Shown: positions 1 to 9,153, numbered from the stretch's first letter. The stretch is 64,000 nt of DNA from Pleomorphochaeta sp. (GCA_028532815.1 JAQQAS010000037.1:1-64000); one strand, 5' to 3'. The notes: generated by a model not told the origin, from the sequence alone. Translations and numbers: made by a program.

Positions 1-1
1 T

Positions 2-73
2 CTTTCTTGGGCAAGTGAAGAAAATAAAGTATATGAATTTATAAACAAAATTAAAGAGTATTTAAATCTTTAA
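2..73 (+). CDS. C-terminal fragment of an unidentified protein (5' partial)
   Basis: The window opens inside a reading frame that ends with TAA at 71-73. The visible tail of 23 residues is rich in Lys, Glu and Asn and reads SWASEENKVYEFINKIKEY before ending in LNL, typical of a C-terminal helix. A strong terminator follows about 60 bases later, which supports a real gene end here. The family cannot be told from so short a piece. Confidence 0.5.
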   Translation, partial: LSWASEENKVYEFINKIKEYLNL

Positions 74-130
74 TCTGATTTCTATAATTTGATAAGCTAA
101 ATTACAAAATTATAAGCATAATTAAACCTC

Positions 131-159
131 AGCTAGAAAGAAATTTCTAGCTCTTTTTC
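131..159 (+). terminator. Rho-independent terminator after the partial gene
   Basis: A perfect 9-bp stem, AGCTAGAAA (131-139) with TTTCTAGCT (144-152), closes a GAAA tetraloop and is followed by CTTTTTCT. It separates the partial upstream gene from the gnd operon. Confidence 0.85.
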
Positions 160-212
160 TATGCTTAAAAATATTACCTTTATAAAATATCTCTCTTCCA
201 TTAAACTAAATA

Positions 213-227
213 TGTGACTATATCACT
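213..227. promoter_or_regulatory. Dyad TGTGA-N5-TCACT upstream of gnd
   Basis: TGTGACTATATCACT forms a short dyad about 45 bases upstream of TATAAT-like sequences (263-268 and 272-277) that may be the gnd -10 region. The half-sites resemble CRP/FNR-family half-sites, but the spacer is one base shorter than in CRP sites. An operator role is a guess. Confidence 0.25.
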
Positions 228-308
228 ATTATAAAATTAAAAATAGTAATATTTTTAAAACATATAATATATATAATGTCTAAAATGACATTGCGGAGGT
301 AAGCATTT

Positions 309-1757
309 ATGAAAGCATCAATTGGGTTAATCGGATTAGCTGTAATGGGTGAAAACCTAGTTTTGAATTTAGAGAGCAAAGGATATAATGTTGCCGTATA
401 CAATAGAACTATTGAAAAAGTTGATAAATTTACAAACTCAAGAGCTAAGGGTAAAAATATTATTGGCTCTACTTCTATAGAAGATTTTGTTTCAAAAATA
501 GAAAAACCAAGAAAAATTATGATGATGGTTAGAGCCGGTGAAGCTGTTGATAAAACTATTGATCAATTAATTCCTTATTTAGATAAAGGTGATATAATCA
601 TTGATGGTGGGAATTCTAATTATTTAGATACTACTAGACGTATAAAATTTGTTAATGAAAAAGGTTTCTACTATATTGGAACTGGTGTATCAGGTGGAGA
701 AGAAGGGGCCCTTTTAGGACCTTCAATTATGCCGGGTGGAAATATAGAGGCTTGGAAAGAAGTAAAACCTATTTTACAAAATATAAGTGCAAAAGTAGAT
801 AATAATATTCCTTGCTGTGATTGGATTGGACCTTCTGGTTCTGGTCATTTTGTTAAGATGGTTCACAATGGTATAGAATATGGTGATATGCAATTAATAA
901 GCGAGATATATGATATAATGAGAAAAGTTTTAAAACTATCATATTCTCAAATGCATGAAATTTTTAATAATTGGAATGAAGGTCCTTTAAACTCATATCT
1001 AATAGAAATTACAAGTGATATATTAAATTACAAAGATGAAGATGGATCTCCTTTAGTTGAGAAAATTCTAGATTCAGCAGGCCAAAAAGGAACCGGTAAA
1101 TGGACTGCTATAAATGCACTTGATAAAGCAGTTGATTTATCATTAATTGCAGAAGCTGTTTTTGCTAGAATCGTAAGCAGTCAAAAAGAAGAGAGAGATG
1201 TAGCTAATAAAGAGTTCTCATCTCTAGTTGAAAAGACATCTTTTGATAAAGATAAATTAATTGAAGATCTACATTCAGCTCTTTTTGCATCAAAAATTAT
1301 TTCATATGCCCAAGGTTTTGATTTAATTAAAAAAGTTTCTGTTGAAAATGAATGGAATCTTAATTTAAGCAGTATAGCTTTGATGTGGAGGGGTGGTTGT
1401 ATTATTAGGTCCTCTTTCTTATCAAACATCAGTGAAGCTTATGAAAATAATCCTGGTTTAAATAACCTAATGCTTGATCCTTATTTTAAGAAAATATTAT
1501 TACAGACGCAACAAGGATTGAGAAATATAATTTCAATTGCAGTATTAAATGGAGTTCCAACTCCAGCTCTAAGTGCAGCTCTTTCGTATTTTGATAGTTA
1601 TAGATCTTCTTCACTTCCATCAAATTTAATTCAAGCTCAACGAGATTACTTTGGTGCTCACACTTATGAAAGAGTAGATAATGAAAGAGGTAAATTCTTT
1701 CATACAAATTGGACTAGTAGAGGTGGAAGTACTTCTTCAACTAGCTATTCTGTGTAG
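309..1757 (+). CDS. gnd: 6-phosphogluconate dehydrogenase, decarboxylating
   Basis: Oxidises 6-phosphogluconate to ribulose 5-phosphate and CO2 with NADP+, the last step of the oxidative pentose phosphate branch, in the cytosol. The 482-residue length fits the long (468-482 residue) dimeric enzymes. The N-terminal Rossmann motif GLIGLAVMGENL, the substrate loop GTGVSGGEEGALLGPSIMPGG near residue 125, GTGKWT near residue 260 and the C-terminal YFGAHTYER segment are all present. The start has a good ribosome binding site, GGAGGT at 295-300. It is the first gene of gnd-zwf-pgl, with 9 bases to zwf, so all three enzymes are probably made from one message. Confidence 0.97.
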   Translation: MKASIGLIGLAVMGENLVLNLESKGYNVAVYNRTIEKVDKFTNSRAKGKNIIGSTSIEDFVSKIEKPRKIMMMVRAGEAVDKTIDQLIPYLDKGDIIIDGGNSNYLDTTRRIKFVNEKGFYYIGTGVSGGEEGALLGPSIMPGGNIEAWKEVKPILQNISAKVDNNIPCCDWIGPSGSGHFVKMVHNGIEYGDMQLISEIYDIMRKVLKLSYSQMHEIFNNWNEGPLNSYLIEITSDILNYKDEDGSPLVEKILDSAGQKGTGKWTAINALDKAVDLSLIAEAVFARIVSSQKEERDVANKEFSSLVEKTSFDKDKLIEDLHSALFASKIISYAQGFDLIKKVSVENEWNLNLSSIALMWRGGCIIRSSFLSNISEAYENNPGLNNLMLDPYFKKILLQTQQGLRNIISIAVLNGVPTPALSAALSYFDSYRSSSLPSNLIQAQRDYFGAHTYERVDNERGKFFHTNWTSRGGSTSSTSYSV

Positions 1758-1766
1758 GAGTCATAT

Positions 1767-3263
1767 ATGGATGAATCATTTGTATTTTTAATATTTGGAG
1801 CAACCGGAGATCTTTCTCAAAGAAAATTAATCCCAGCTATATATAATTTATATAGAAAAAATATGCTCCCAATGCCTTTTAATCTATTAGCAATAGGTAG
1901 AAGAGATATTGAAGATAAAGATTTTAGAAATCAAGTAAAAACATCTCTATTATCAAAAGACTATGATGAGAAAACTATAGATGAATTTATTTTGAGAATT
2001 GATTATTTTAAAATGGATTTAGTCCATTGTATTAACTATGATGATTTAAAACAGTTTCTCAAAGTTAAATATGATACTTCTAATTACCTTTATTATTTTG
2101 CTATCTCACCTGAATTATATTGTTCTACTGCAAAAAGACTTAATGCTTCAGATTTAAATGATGAAGAAGATGGATTTAAAAGGGTTATTATTGAAAAACC
2201 ATTTGGGCATGATTTAGAAAGTGCTATTGAGTTAAATAAAAATTTGCATAAATATTTTAATGAGAAACAATTATTTAGAATCGATCACTACTTAGGTAAA
2301 GAAACTGTACAAAATATATTAGTAGCTAGATTTGCAAATGGAATCTTTGAACCATTATGGAATAGAAATTATATTGAATATGTTGAAATAACCTCTGCTG
2401 AATCTTTATCAGTTGGGACTAGAGCTGGATATTATGATAAAGCAGGTGCTCTAAGAGATATGGTTCAAAACCATCTATTACAAGTATTAGCATTAATTAG
2501 TATGGAACCACCAATAAATACAAGCTCGAAGGCACTAAGAGATGAAATGGTTAAAGTGTTCCAATCTCTTAGACCAATAAAAAAAGAAGATGTTCCAAAA
2601 TTAGTGGTAAGGGGACAGTATGTAAATTCCATATATGAAGGAAAAGAAGTTTTAGGTTATAGAGAAGAAAAGAATATACCTAAAGACTCAAAGACAGAAA
2701 CATATGTTGCTCTAAAATGCTACATAGATAATTGGAGATGGAGTAATGTCCCTTTCTATATCAAAACAGGAAAGGCTTTAGCAACTTCTGTTACAGAAGT
2801 TGTTATACACTACAAGGTCAATCCACATAGTATTTTTAGAAATAATGAAGAAATTTCTAGTGAGCATAATCAACTAGTTATTAGAATCCAACCTGATGCA
2901 GGCTTTTTGATGACTTTCCAAATGAAAGTTCCTGGTGCTGGGTTTAAAGTACAGCCTGTAAAAATGGATTTTCACTATTCTTCTCTTCAAGAAACTGATA
3001 TTCCAGAAGCTTATGAGAGATTGATATATGATTGTTTAATAGATGATCCAACTTTATATCAAAGAAGTGATGCAATTGAGTTAACTTGGAATTTTGTACA
3101 ACCAATTTTAGATGCTTGGAAAGAAGATGAATCAATTGCTCTTTATGGATACCCCGCTAGAAGTTGGGGACCTAGATATATTGAAAATCTCTTAGCTGAA
3201 GAAAATCATCCTTGGAGATTTCCTTGTAAAGATTTAAGTGATGGTAGATATTGTGAATTATAA
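1767..3263 (+). CDS. zwf: Glucose-6-phosphate 1-dehydrogenase
   Basis: Oxidises glucose 6-phosphate to 6-phosphogluconolactone with NADP+. The 498-residue protein begins with the dinucleotide-binding motif FGATGDLSQRKLIPA and has the catalytic signature RIDHYLGKE near residue 170, where the His and Lys contact substrate. An AGGAGT ribosome binding site lies just before the ATG. It sits between gnd and pgl, so the operon holds all three oxidative pentose phosphate enzymes, although the gene order differs from the pathway order. The end of zwf lies 10 bases before the preferred pgl start. Confidence 0.97.
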   Translation: MDESFVFLIFGATGDLSQRKLIPAIYNLYRKNMLPMPFNLLAIGRRDIEDKDFRNQVKTSLLSKDYDEKTIDEFILRIDYFKMDLVHCINYDDLKQFLKVKYDTSNYLYYFAISPELYCSTAKRLNASDLNDEEDGFKRVIIEKPFGHDLESAIELNKNLHKYFNEKQLFRIDHYLGKETVQNILVARFANGIFEPLWNRNYIEYVEITSAESLSVGTRAGYYDKAGALRDMVQNHLLQVLALISMEPPINTSSKALRDEMVKVFQSLRPIKKEDVPKLVVRGQYVNSIYEGKEVLGYREEKNIPKDSKTETYVALKCYIDNWRWSNVPFYIKTGKALATSVTEVVIHYKVNPHSIFRNNEEISSEHNQLVIRIQPDAGFLMTFQMKVPGAGFKVQPVKMDFHYSSLQETDIPEAYERLIYDCLIDDPTLYQRSDAIELTWNFVQPILDAWKEDESIALYGYPARSWGPRYIENLLAEENHPWRFPCKDLSDGRYCEL

Positions 3264-3273
3264 AATTAAAGAT

Positions 3274-3969
3274 ATGGATAATATAAAAATATATAAAGAT
3301 AATTATCAAGTTTGTTATAACTTAGCTAAAGAGTTAAAAAGATTAAACCAGAGAGGTGCAACTGTTGCTCTCTCAGGTGGTTCTTCTCCTCTTTTGCTAT
3401 TTAATATAATGAAAGATGATTTTAAACCTAGTGATTTTGATAAAATTAAGTTTTTTTGGGTTGATGAAAGGTTTGTTGAAAAACAAAGTGAAGAAAGTAA
3501 CTTTGGTAACTTTTCAAGAATTTTAATAGATAATAACGTTATATCTAAAAAACAAGTCTTTCCAATGTATAAAAACCTCTCAATAGATGAAACAATAAGA
3601 AATATGGAATCTAAAATTAGCGATAATGTTCAATTCTCAAATGGCCTTCCAAGTTTTGATTTAATAATTCTTGGATTAGGAGATGATGGACATACAGCAT
3701 CTCTCTTTCCAGATAACTTAAAAGCTTTAGATTCTATTGACATCTTAATTAAAACAAAGCATCCCATTTCAAAACAAAATAGAATAACATTAACAAAAAA
3801 TGTTATTAATAATTCTAAAAAAATTGTTTTTTTATGTTTGGGTGAAAACAAAGCATATAAAATTAAACAAGTTTTGATCGAACAAGATATAACTTTACCA
3901 GCCTCCTATATAAAAAGAGATGAAACTGTTTATTGGTATTTAGATAGAACAGCGGCGATATTAATATAG
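3274..3969 (+). CDS. pgl: 6-phosphogluconolactonase
   Basis: Hydrolyses 6-phosphogluconolactone, the product of Zwf, to 6-phosphogluconate. Family motifs are clear: LSGGSSPLLLF near the N-terminus, FFWVDERFV in the middle and GLGDDGHTASLFP, with the catalytic His, in the second half. The frame is open from a GTG at 3238 inside zwf, but no Shine-Dalgarno precedes any candidate. The ATG at 3274 gives a 231-residue protein starting MDNIKIYKD, which matches where family members usually begin, so I prefer it; 3238 or 3241 remain possible. It is the last gene of the operon and is probably translationally coupled to zwf. Confidence 0.93.
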   Translation: MDNIKIYKDNYQVCYNLAKELKRLNQRGATVALSGGSSPLLLFNIMKDDFKPSDFDKIKFFWVDERFVEKQSEESNFGNFSRILIDNNVISKKQVFPMYKNLSIDETIRNMESKISDNVQFSNGLPSFDLIILGLGDDGHTASLFPDNLKALDSIDILIKTKHPISKQNRITLTKNVINNSKKIVFLCLGENKAYKIKQVLIEQDITLPASYIKRDETVYWYLDRTAAILI

Positions 3970-3982
3970 CTTTAAAAATATT

Positions 3983-4017
3983 AAATTGTTAAGAAAAAAT
4001 TTAGTTCTTAACAATTT
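3983..4017. other. Long AT-rich hairpin after pgl
   Basis: AAATTGTTAAG (3983-3993) and CTTAACAATTT (4007-4017) form a perfect 11-bp stem with a 13-base loop. No T-run follows (ATTATG), so it is a weak terminator at best. Its arms contain TTAACA-type sequence, so it could also belong to the Pho control region of pstS. Confidence 0.4.
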
Positions 4018-4067
4018 ATTATGTAAAAAGGCCTTAAAATATCTAAATATATCTCAATTTAGCACTT

Positions 4068-4117
4068 TTCTAACATTTCTTTATAATTTCATTAACATCT
4101 ATGATTTATCTTCTAAT
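4068..4117 (+). promoter_or_regulatory. Probable Pho box and promoter of the pst operon
   Basis: Four 11-base units run head to tail: TTCTAACATTT (4068), CTTTATAATTT (4079), CATTAACATCT (4090) and ATGATTTATCT (4101). The core hexamers CTAACA, TTATAA, TTAACA and GATTTA lie exactly 11 bases apart, the geometry of PhoB/PhoP direct-repeat sites. A -10-like TCTAAT follows at 4112-4117, giving a leader of about 13 bases with AGGAG at 4126-4130. No normal -35 is seen, as expected where the regulator replaces it. PhoB is encoded in this window. Confidence 0.65.
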
Positions 4118-4136
4118 CACAATATAGGAGAAAATT

Positions 4137-4976
4137 ATGAAAAAATTATTCTTGATTTTATTAGTATCAATGTCAAGTTTCGCACTTTTTGCCGGTGGTG
4201 AAAGTGAAACCGTTAAAGAAGAAGTTGTTAATTATACATTTGGTGGTTCTTCAACTGTAGCACCAATTGCAAAATCAGTTATTCCTGAATTTGAAAAAGA
4301 ATATCCAAGTGTAGAAGTTGGTTATGAAACATTAGGTTCATCAACTGGTATTAAACAATTATTAGCAGGAACTTTATCCTTAGCTGGTTCATCTAGAGAC
4401 TTAAAACAAAGTGAATTAGATGCTAATTGTGTACCTACTGTTATTGCTTTAGATGGTTTATCTGTAGGTGTTAATGCATCTGTAAATATTAGCAACCTTT
4501 CACTTGCACAACTTGCTGCAATTTTCAGTGGTGAAATTACTAACTGGAGTGAAGTTGGTGGAGATGATATCAAGATCGAATTAATCGAAAGAGATGAGAC
4601 TTCAGGTACATATGGTTCTTTCAATGAAATCGTATTAGAGTCCCAAGGTAAAGAACCTACAAAGAATGCAATCATTGCAAAAGAGAATGGTGAAGTTGCA
4701 ACTAAAATTGCATCAACTCCAGGTTCAATTGGATATATCGGAATGGCATTCAATCATATCATCACAAACGCAGGTGGTAAAATATTAACAATTGATGGTG
4801 TAGAACCTTCTTCAGACAACGTAATCAATAAGACTTACCCAATTAGTAGAGCATTATATGTAGTTACAATTGGTGAGCCAAAAGACAACACAGTTGAAAA
4901 AGACTTTATTGATTTCTTACTATCAAAGAAAGGTCAAGCAATTGTTGCAGAGAACGAATTCATTTCAATTAATTAA
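4137..4976 (+). CDS. pstS: Phosphate ABC transporter, phosphate-binding protein
   Basis: Binds inorganic phosphate outside the inner membrane and hands it to PstCA. The 279-residue protein has a signal peptide ending around FALFAGGESE with no lipobox cysteine, so it is probably secreted or processed by signal peptidase I rather than lipidated. PstS-family signatures include GGSSTVAPIAKSV, SSTGIKQLLAG, the FSGEITNWSEVGG segment and RDETSGT, which contributes phosphate ligands. It is the first gene of pstS-pstC-pstA-pstB-phoU, with AGGAG before its start and the 11-bp repeat array directly upstream. Expression is therefore likely induced by phosphate starvation through PhoB. Confidence 0.95.
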   Translation: MKKLFLILLVSMSSFALFAGGESETVKEEVVNYTFGGSSTVAPIAKSVIPEFEKEYPSVEVGYETLGSSTGIKQLLAGTLSLAGSSRDLKQSELDANCVPTVIALDGLSVGVNASVNISNLSLAQLAAIFSGEITNWSEVGGDDIKIELIERDETSGTYGSFNEIVLESQGKEPTKNAIIAKENGEVATKIASTPGSIGYIGMAFNHIITNAGGKILTIDGVEPSSDNVINKTYPISRALYVVTIGEPKDNTVEKDFIDFLLSKKGQAIVAENEFISIN

Positions 4977-4984
4977 TAAAATAT

Positions 4985-5884
4985 ATGACGACAATAAAAA
5001 ATAATAACAATAAACGTCGAGTTATTGAGCAAAGTAGTAGAGCAATCTTACTACTTTGCGCTTTAGTCTCTATTGCAGCAGTAATTGCGATAACATTATA
5101 TATTATAAACCAAGGTATTCCTTTCTTTTCAAAGGTTAGTTTAAAAGAATTCTTATTTTCTTTTAATTGGGAACCCTCTGCAAAAGAAAATCCTAGTTAT
5201 GGAATTGGTGCTTTTATATTAGCTAGTTTTGAAGTTGTAATTTTGGCAATTGTAATTGCATTACCAATTGGACTTTCCACTGCAATATTTTTAAGTGAAT
5301 TTGCCAAAGGTAAATTATCTGTGGTTATAAAAAATACCATTGAATTGTTAGCAGGAATTCCTTCAATTATTTATGGTTTATTTGGTATTGCAATTATAGT
5401 ACCAGCAGTTAGAAATACATTTGGTGGAAATGGATATAGTTTATTATCAGCGAGTATAATCTTATCAATTATGATACTTCCTACCATAATTAATATTAGT
5501 GAAGTTTCAATAAAGAGTGTTCCTGATTCTCTAAGACAAGCCTCAATTGCCATGGGAGCCACTAAATGGCAAACAATTTATAAAGTTGTTATCCCCTCTG
5601 CAGTTAATGGTATTGTAGCATCTATTATTTTAGCCTTAGGCAGAGCTATTGGAGAGACAACAGCAGTATTACTAGTTGGAGGTAATTCAGCAGTATTTGC
5701 AAAAACTCCAATTGATATGGGAAGAACACTCACTATGAATATAATAACAGATATGAGTTACGCAGAAGGCACACACCTTTCAGCTCTATTTGCAACTGCA
5801 ATGTTACTATTTTTATTTATTCTATTTTTGAATTTCATTGTTGTTTATATTTCAAGCAAAAGTAGATTAGGACAGAGTGAATGA
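4985..5884 (+). CDS. pstC: Phosphate ABC transporter permease PstC
   Basis: One of the two membrane permeases of the Pst importer. The 299-residue protein has six predicted membrane segments, the first near residues 20-45, and the permease loop ASIAMGATKWQTIYKVVIP around residue 190, which docks on PstB. It follows pstS by 8 bases and overlaps pstA by 4 bases (ATGA), so translation is probably coupled. No clear Shine-Dalgarno precedes its ATG. Length and motifs are normal for PstC. Confidence 0.95.
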   Translation: MTTIKNNNNKRRVIEQSSRAILLLCALVSIAAVIAITLYIINQGIPFFSKVSLKEFLFSFNWEPSAKENPSYGIGAFILASFEVVILAIVIALPIGLSTAIFLSEFAKGKLSVVIKNTIELLAGIPSIIYGLFGIAIIVPAVRNTFGGNGYSLLSASIILSIMILPTIINISEVSIKSVPDSLRQASIAMGATKWQTIYKVVIPSAVNGIVASIILALGRAIGETTAVLLVGGNSAVFAKTPIDMGRTLTMNIITDMSYAEGTHLSALFATAMLLFLFILFLNFIVVYISSKSRLGQSE

Positions 5885-7365
5885 ACAGAAAAAATACAAA
5901 CAAAATAGCTTTAACCCTAATTCAAGGTTTATCTATATTAACAATTTTAATTTTAGCTTTGATTCTCTCTTACTTAGTTTATAGAGGGCTTAGAAGTAAT
6001 AATTTAAATGAAAGACAGGTAATTGATGAAGTTAATTTAACTTTACCATTTGATGTTTATTCAAATAAATATTCTAAAGTTGAAGAGCTAGATTATTTTA
6101 CATTTAAGAAAATAGTTGAAGGCAAAATTTATTCCCTTAGAAGAGTAACTAGTGTTAATAGAGATATCAAATTATATATAGACCCTTCATTGATTGATTA
6201 TTTAAGTAATTATTTTTTAGTTGATGAAAGTGATCTTTTAGATAGCAGTATTACTCAATTTGATAGTACTACAATTGCAGATGATAAAACCTTGTTAAAC
6301 GATATAAAAGAGAATGAAGGTGCAATTGTAATAACTACAGCTAACACTAAACTAAAAGGTTTAAATAAAGTTGAAGTAAGTGATAATGTCTTGGTTGTTA
6401 ATTCTAAGGTTACCGAACTGTATGGTAATAAGAGAATTGGGAATTTAGATGAAGAAGAAGTTGAGAAATTATTAGATGGACAATATAAGAGTTGGGGGGA
6501 ATTAGATGGACCTCCAGTTGATGTTCATTTAGTAGATTCTTTAGATAAGGTAGAGAGTGTTGATGGAGCTATAATGGTAGTGGATGCAACCTCCTACCAG
6601 AGGGCAGTAGATAGCCAAGCTAATATTGATTTATTAAAAGTATTCCATAAAGTTTCAAAAAGGAATTTAACTTGGGATTATTTAGTGAGTCAAAGTGAAG
6701 ATGAGGGTAAATATGGCGGTATCTCTAGCATAATTATTAACACCCTAATAATGGTTTTACTTACAGTCTTAATAGCTACCCCAGTTTCAGTTGCAGGTGC
6801 AATTTATCTTGTTGAATATGCTAAAAAAGGTAGAGTTTCTACAATAATAAAAACAGGAATTGATTTACTTGCTGCAGTCCCTTCAATTATATTTGGACTT
6901 TTTGGATTATTAGTATTTGTTCAATTTTTTAATTTTGGGTTTTCTATGATAAGTGGGGTTTTAACACTATCTCTTATGATATTACCTACAATACTTAGAA
7001 CTAGTGAAGAAGCTATTAGAAGTGTAAGTCCAGCACTAAAAGAAGCTAGTCGAGGATTAGGTGCTACAAAGATTGAAACTATTATAAAAATAGTTATTCC
7101 AGGTGCATCACGTGGTATTACAACAGGAATTATACTTGCAATTGGTAGAGCATTGGGTGAAACAGCAGCTTTAATATTTACAATAGGCTCTTCAACTTCA
7201 ATTGCTTCAAACTTAAAAAGTTCATCAAGAGTATTAGCTCAACATATATATTTGATTATTACAGAAGGTGGTTCAATTGATGAAGCATTTGCTTCAGCTC
7301 TTGTATTAATTGTACTCGTTTTAATAATCAACAGTATTACAAAGATAATTATGAGAAGGAAGTAA
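5881..7365 (+). CDS. pstA: Phosphate ABC transporter permease PstA with a large PstS-like insert
   Basis: The second Pst permease. PstA proteins are usually about 280-300 residues; this one has 494. After a first membrane segment (residues 10-35) comes an extracytoplasmic block of about 240 residues, then five normal PstA segments with the docking loop EASRGLGATKIETIIKIVIP near residue 400. Part of the insert resembles a PstS lobe: residues 161-220 include NLDEEEVEKLLDGQYKSWGE, which follows the PstS pattern LSLAQLAAIFSGEITNWSEV in the neighbouring gene. Residues 225-240 (GAIMVVDATSYQ) recall the PstS GSIGYIGMAFN strand. An earlier stretch (residues 55-100) may be a second, weaker copy. The start overlaps pstC. 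The permease assignment is secure; the insert's role is unknown. Confidence 0.93.
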   Translation: MNRKNTNKIALTLIQGLSILTILILALILSYLVYRGLRSNNLNERQVIDEVNLTLPFDVYSNKYSKVEELDYFTFKKIVEGKIYSLRRVTSVNRDIKLYIDPSLIDYLSNYFLVDESDLLDSSITQFDSTTIADDKTLLNDIKENEGAIVITTANTKLKGLNKVEVSDNVLVVNSKVTELYGNKRIGNLDEEEVEKLLDGQYKSWGELDGPPVDVHLVDSLDKVESVDGAIMVVDATSYQRAVDSQANIDLLKVFHKVSKRNLTWDYLVSQSEDEGKYGGISSIIINTLIMVLLTVLIATPVSVAGAIYLVEYAKKGRVSTIIKTGIDLLAAVPSIIFGLFGLLVFVQFFNFGFSMISGVLTLSLMILPTILRTSEEAIRSVSPALKEASRGLGATKIETIIKIVIPGASRGITTGIILAIGRALGETAALIFTIGSSTSIASNLKSSSRVLAQHIYLIITEGGSIDEAFASALVLIVLVLIINSITKIIMRRK

Positions 7366-7369
7366 ATAA

Positions 7370-8140
7370 ATGAATGATTCTTTATTTAAAGTTACTGATT
7401 TAGATCTTTGGTATGGAGATCATCAGGCCTTGAATAAAATTAATATGGAAATTCAAAAGAATACTATTAATGCTTTTATTGGGCCATCAGGCTGTGGCAA
7501 AAGCACTTTTTTGAGAGTTCTAGATAGAATGAATGATTTAATTGATAGTGTTACTATAGAAGGTGAAGTGTTATTTGAGGGAAAAAATATTTATAATGAT
7601 ATGGATATTTTAGAATTGAGAAGAAGAGTTGGAATGGTTTTTCAAAAACCAAATCCTTTTCCTATGTCAATCTTTGATAATGTTGCATATGGTCCTAAAT
7701 TATATAAAAAATATAAAAAGAGTGATTTATATGATAAGGTTGAAAGTGCTTTAAAACAAGCAGCTCTTTGGGATGAGGTAAAAGATAGACTCAATTCAAG
7801 TGCTCTTGGCCTCTCTGGTGGACAACAACAAAGATTGTGTTTGGCTAGAACTTTAGCTGTTAATCCTGATGTTGTATTGATGGATGAACCAACTAGTGCT
7901 TTAGATCCAATCTCAACTGCAAAAATTGAAGAGTTAATGATAGAAATAAAAAAAGATTATACTATAATTATCGTAACTCATAATATGCAGCAAGCATCAA
8001 GGGTATCTGATGTAACTTCATTCTTTTTAATAGATGATCAAAGACGTGGTTATTTAGTAGAAAGTGGTGAAACCGGTGAAATATTTTTAAATCCAAAAGA
8101 TAAAAGAACTGAAGATTATATTTCAGGTAAATTTGGTTAG
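7370..8140 (+). CDS. pstB: Phosphate ABC transporter ATP-binding protein
   Basis: ATPase that powers PstSCA. The 256-residue protein carries Walker A GPSGCGKS near residue 38, the Q-loop [15 protein letters not shown] typical of PstB, the signature [13 protein letters not shown] near residue 150, Walker [14 protein letters not shown] and the switch His in [15 protein letters not shown] at the end of pstA serves as ribosome binding site, and the intergenic gap is only 4 bases. PstB is also needed for PhoU-mediated signalling to the PhoR kinase, which is encoded nearby. Confidence 0.97.
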   Translation: MNDSLFKVTDLDLWYGDHQALNKINMEIQKNTINAFIGPSGCGKSTFLRVLDRMNDLIDSVTIEGEVLFEGKNIYNDMDILELRRRVGMVFQKPNPFPMSIFDNVAYGPKLYKKYKKSDLYDKVESALKQAALWDEVKDRLNSSALGLSGGQQQRLCLARTLAVNPDVVLMDEPTSALDPISTAKIEELMIEIKKDYTIIIVTHNMQQASRVSDVTSFFLIDDQRRGYLVESGETGEIFLNPKDKRTEDYISGKFG

Positions 8141-8158
8141 AAAAGGAGAAAAGAAAAC

Positions 8159-8830
8159 ATGAATGATCAAATACATCAAATTGATGAGAAAATAATGTTT
8201 TATAGAGAGTTATTGCTCCAAATGGTTACTAGAGTTGAACAAGCTATATTAAAGGCAACAATTTCTATGGAAACCAATGATTTAAAGCTTGCTGATTCTG
8301 TTATTAAAGAAGATTTTTTTATAAATCAATTGAGAGATATGATTGAAAGTGATGCAGTTAGATTATTAATAAGTGAAGCTCCATATGGTCATTATATGAG
8401 ACAAGTTATAGCTGGTTTAAAGATAGCAACTAGTTTAGAGAGAATGGGAGATCACGCAACCCATTTAGCAAAAATAGTTGGACAAGATAAGCTTAGTAAT
8501 GATGAAAGAGAAAAACCTATTATTAAAGGTATTGTTGAAATGTCTAATATCGTAGCTGATATGTTTAGAGGAGCTATTGATGCTCTAATAAATATTGATT
8601 CACAAGCTGCAAAAAATGTTGCTAAAATGGATGATGAAATAGACAGCAGACGAGAAGAATTAAAGAAATTGATTTTAGAAAGTGGCCCTTTTGAAGAACT
8701 TAAACTAAGACAGAATATGCACAATTATTATTACTTAGTTATTGAGCTTGAAAGAGTTGGAGACCATATAACAACTATTTGTTCATGGGTTGTATATATG
8801 GATGAAGGTGTTAAACCTGATTTAAATTAG
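8159..8830 (+). CDS. phoU: Phosphate signalling regulator PhoU
   Basis: PhoU links the state of the Pst transporter to PhoR and keeps the Pho regulon off when phosphate is plentiful. The 223-residue protein shows two repeated all-helical halves with the metal-binding E-x-x-x-D motifs: LERMGDHATHLAK near residue 93 and LERVGDHITTICSW near residue 200. A clear AAGGAG site precedes the ATG. It is the last gene of the pst operon and is followed by a terminator, with phoR-phoB encoded convergently just beyond. Confidence 0.95.
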   Translation: MNDQIHQIDEKIMFYRELLLQMVTRVEQAILKATISMETNDLKLADSVIKEDFFINQLRDMIESDAVRLLISEAPYGHYMRQVIAGLKIATSLERMGDHATHLAKIVGQDKLSNDEREKPIIKGIVEMSNIVADMFRGAIDALINIDSQAAKNVAKMDDEIDSRREELKKLILESGPFEELKLRQNMHNYYYLVIELERVGDHITTICSWVVYMDEGVKPDLN

Positions 8831-8848
8831 AAGAATAATATAACTATA

Positions 8849-8896
8849 AAAGGAAACTTAAATATTGACCTTTCAATAAAGAGTTTCCTTTTTTTA
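8849..8896 (+). terminator. Terminator of the pst operon
   Basis: AAAGGAAACT (8849-8858) pairs perfectly with AGTTTCCTTT (8882-8891) and runs into a T-tract. The 23-base loop contains a small inner TTGA/TCAA helix. Confidence 0.8.
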
Positions 8897-9096
8897 TGTA
8901 TTTATAAAATAAAATATCTTATATAAATGGACATATTAATATACTTATATTTAGATATACCATAAAGTGAATTAAAATAGTAAAAATCAACTACGAATGA
9001 TATATGATCCTTATGTTTTTTCACTCATGAGAGCTTCATTGATCACTTATAGGGTCATTTATTATTTTAAATAAAGTAAATATGCTGTTAAATGAT
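8897..9096. other. Spacer between the pst and phoBR terminators
   Basis: About 200 AT-rich bases between two convergent terminators. No convincing open frame, RNA or repeat was seen. Confidence 0.5.
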
Positions 9097-9136
9097 AAAA
9101 AAAAGGGAACCATTATAAAAAAACTATAATAGTTCC
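9097..9136 (-). terminator. Terminator of phoB-phoR
   Basis: On the minus strand, GGAAC-TATTAT (9136-9125) pairs with ATAATG-GTTCC (9117-9106) with a single mismatch, and eight Ts follow (9104-9097). It lies just past the phoR stop codon. Confidence 0.8.
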
Positions 9137-9153
9137 AAAACTCTATTAATTAT

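Noticed and set aside
3986-4201. 71-codon frame across the pstS leader
   Set aside because: It covers the Pho box and the start of pstS in another frame and has no ribosome binding site; pstS is certain.
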